Shown: one piece after another, positions 63,485 through 64,000 of the stretch
How positions within the stretch are numbered: position 1 is the first letter of the stretch
Layout: each line of letters begins with the position of its first letter
Assembly (NCBI GenBank): GCA_030425645.1
Contig: JAUHZK010000001.1
Location: 310,001-374,000 of the forward strand
Reading direction: 5' to 3'
DNA length: 64,000 nucleotides
From: Gammaproteobacteria bacterium
Lineage (GTDB): Bacteria; Pseudomonadota; Gammaproteobacteria; JAPPPA01
Made by a program: the position numbers and the translations under genes
The notes under the pieces: model-generated
Database searches by the model: none
Told to the model about the DNA's origin: nothing
Seen by the model: the letters and a program-made list of their open reading frames with translations, nothing else

Positions 63485-64000
63485 TAGCGCTTTGGCGTTT
63501 GGCTGGCGTGTTGGCTCATGTGCTGGTTAATGATGTCGCGGGTTGGCTGCTGGGCTTGACGCGTTTCTTGGGCCTCGCGAGTGGCGGTTTGTTGCTCTAG
63601 CCATTGCTTTAGTTGGTGCATGGCTTGGACGTTGTTGTCGAGTTCTGCTTGGTGAGTTATGTAACCGCGACTTATGGCTTTTAGCTTGGCTTGGCCCCAG
63701 TTGCTGACGCCGAAGTCTGGGTCGAAGTGAATAGGCAAGGTTTTGATAAGTAGGTTTTGCGCCCGTTTGTTTAGCGCTGTGATAACGCCGTTTAGCTGGG
63801 TTTTATTGCAAAAGTGAACGCTGTCGACCTGGTACATGCGCTTGGCAATACTGTCGGCGTAACGCCAAGGTGCCTCAAGCACCACTAGCAGGGCTTGGAT
63901 TTTGGTTTCTTCTATCTTGGATAGTTGGCGCTGTTTGCTGACCGGGTTGCGGTGTTGGTAGTTTTGGCGCGGGCGCGTGAATTTGGCACCTCGGCTTTTG
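63484..64000 (-). CDS. Hypothetical phage protein (5' end outside window)
   Basis: Frame stays open upstream of the listed GTG to the window edge (..KSRGAKFTRPRQNYQHRNPVSKQRQLSKIEETKIQALLVVLEAPW). Confidence 0.6.
   Translation of the reverse strand, partial: KSRGAKFTRPRQNYQHRNPVSKQRQLSKIEETKIQALLVVLEAPWRYADSIAKRMYQVDSVHFCNKTQLNGVITALNKRAQNLLIKTLPIHFDPDFGVSNWGQAKLKAISRGYITHQAELDNNVQAMHQLKQWLEQQTATREAQETRQAQQPTRDIINQHMSQHASQTPKR

Larger units (their letters stand above)
33366..64000 (-). mobile_element. Mu-like transposable prophage (right/late part; transposase end beyond window)
   Basis: Mu-type minus-strand gene order: Mor-like, lysis, gp27/28/29, gpF, gpI, gpT, gpJ-like, gpG, gp37, gpL, gpM, chaperone, tape measure, gpN, gpP, gp45-48. 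Left edge placed where the host repeat is interrupted by 5'-TG. Confidence 0.9.

Overview
The window has two parts. Positions 1 to about 33.36 kb are host chromosome, probably from a marine-type gammaproteobacterium (inferred from gene content). It carries a zinc-ribbon/cyclase/AAA regulator, thrB, a TRAP permease pair, a glpD-like gene, an aldehyde dehydrogenase, xthA, an SDR, an ALO-type oxidase, an MMPL exporter, a TonB receptor, a desaturase, a 4-hydroxybutyryl-CoA-dehydratase-like enzyme, a nitroreductase, a DUF1302 protein, an esterase, a TVP38-oxidoreductase fusion and an alkylsulfatase. Positions from about 33.37 kb to the window end are a Mu-like transposable prophage with all genes on the minus strand. 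It runs from tail genes at the left to a Mor/C activator and middle genes at the right; the transposase end lies beyond the window. The main observations are: (1) a nested +1-frame Rz1-like lipoprotein inside a lytic transglycosylase with a spanin-like C-terminus; (2) a Mu-type -2 frameshift site (GGGGGCGA) in the tail chaperone gene, giving access to an unannotated 46-codon ORF; (3) a 26-bp repeat with a -10-like TAAAAT upstream of both the lysis and head operons, which are candidate Mor/C-controlled late promoters; (4) two mutually exclusive hairpins just downstream of the capsid gene; (5) a MuF-zincin (HEFTH) fusion followed by a small overlapping ORF that could be an immunity gene; (6) a cassette of collagen-like fibre, LamG and SGNH esterase genes between the capsid and gpJ genes; and (7) a ~608-bp inverted-repeat element whose second, half copy is cut at exactly the predicted prophage end. 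No database searches were run; family calls come from reading the proteins.
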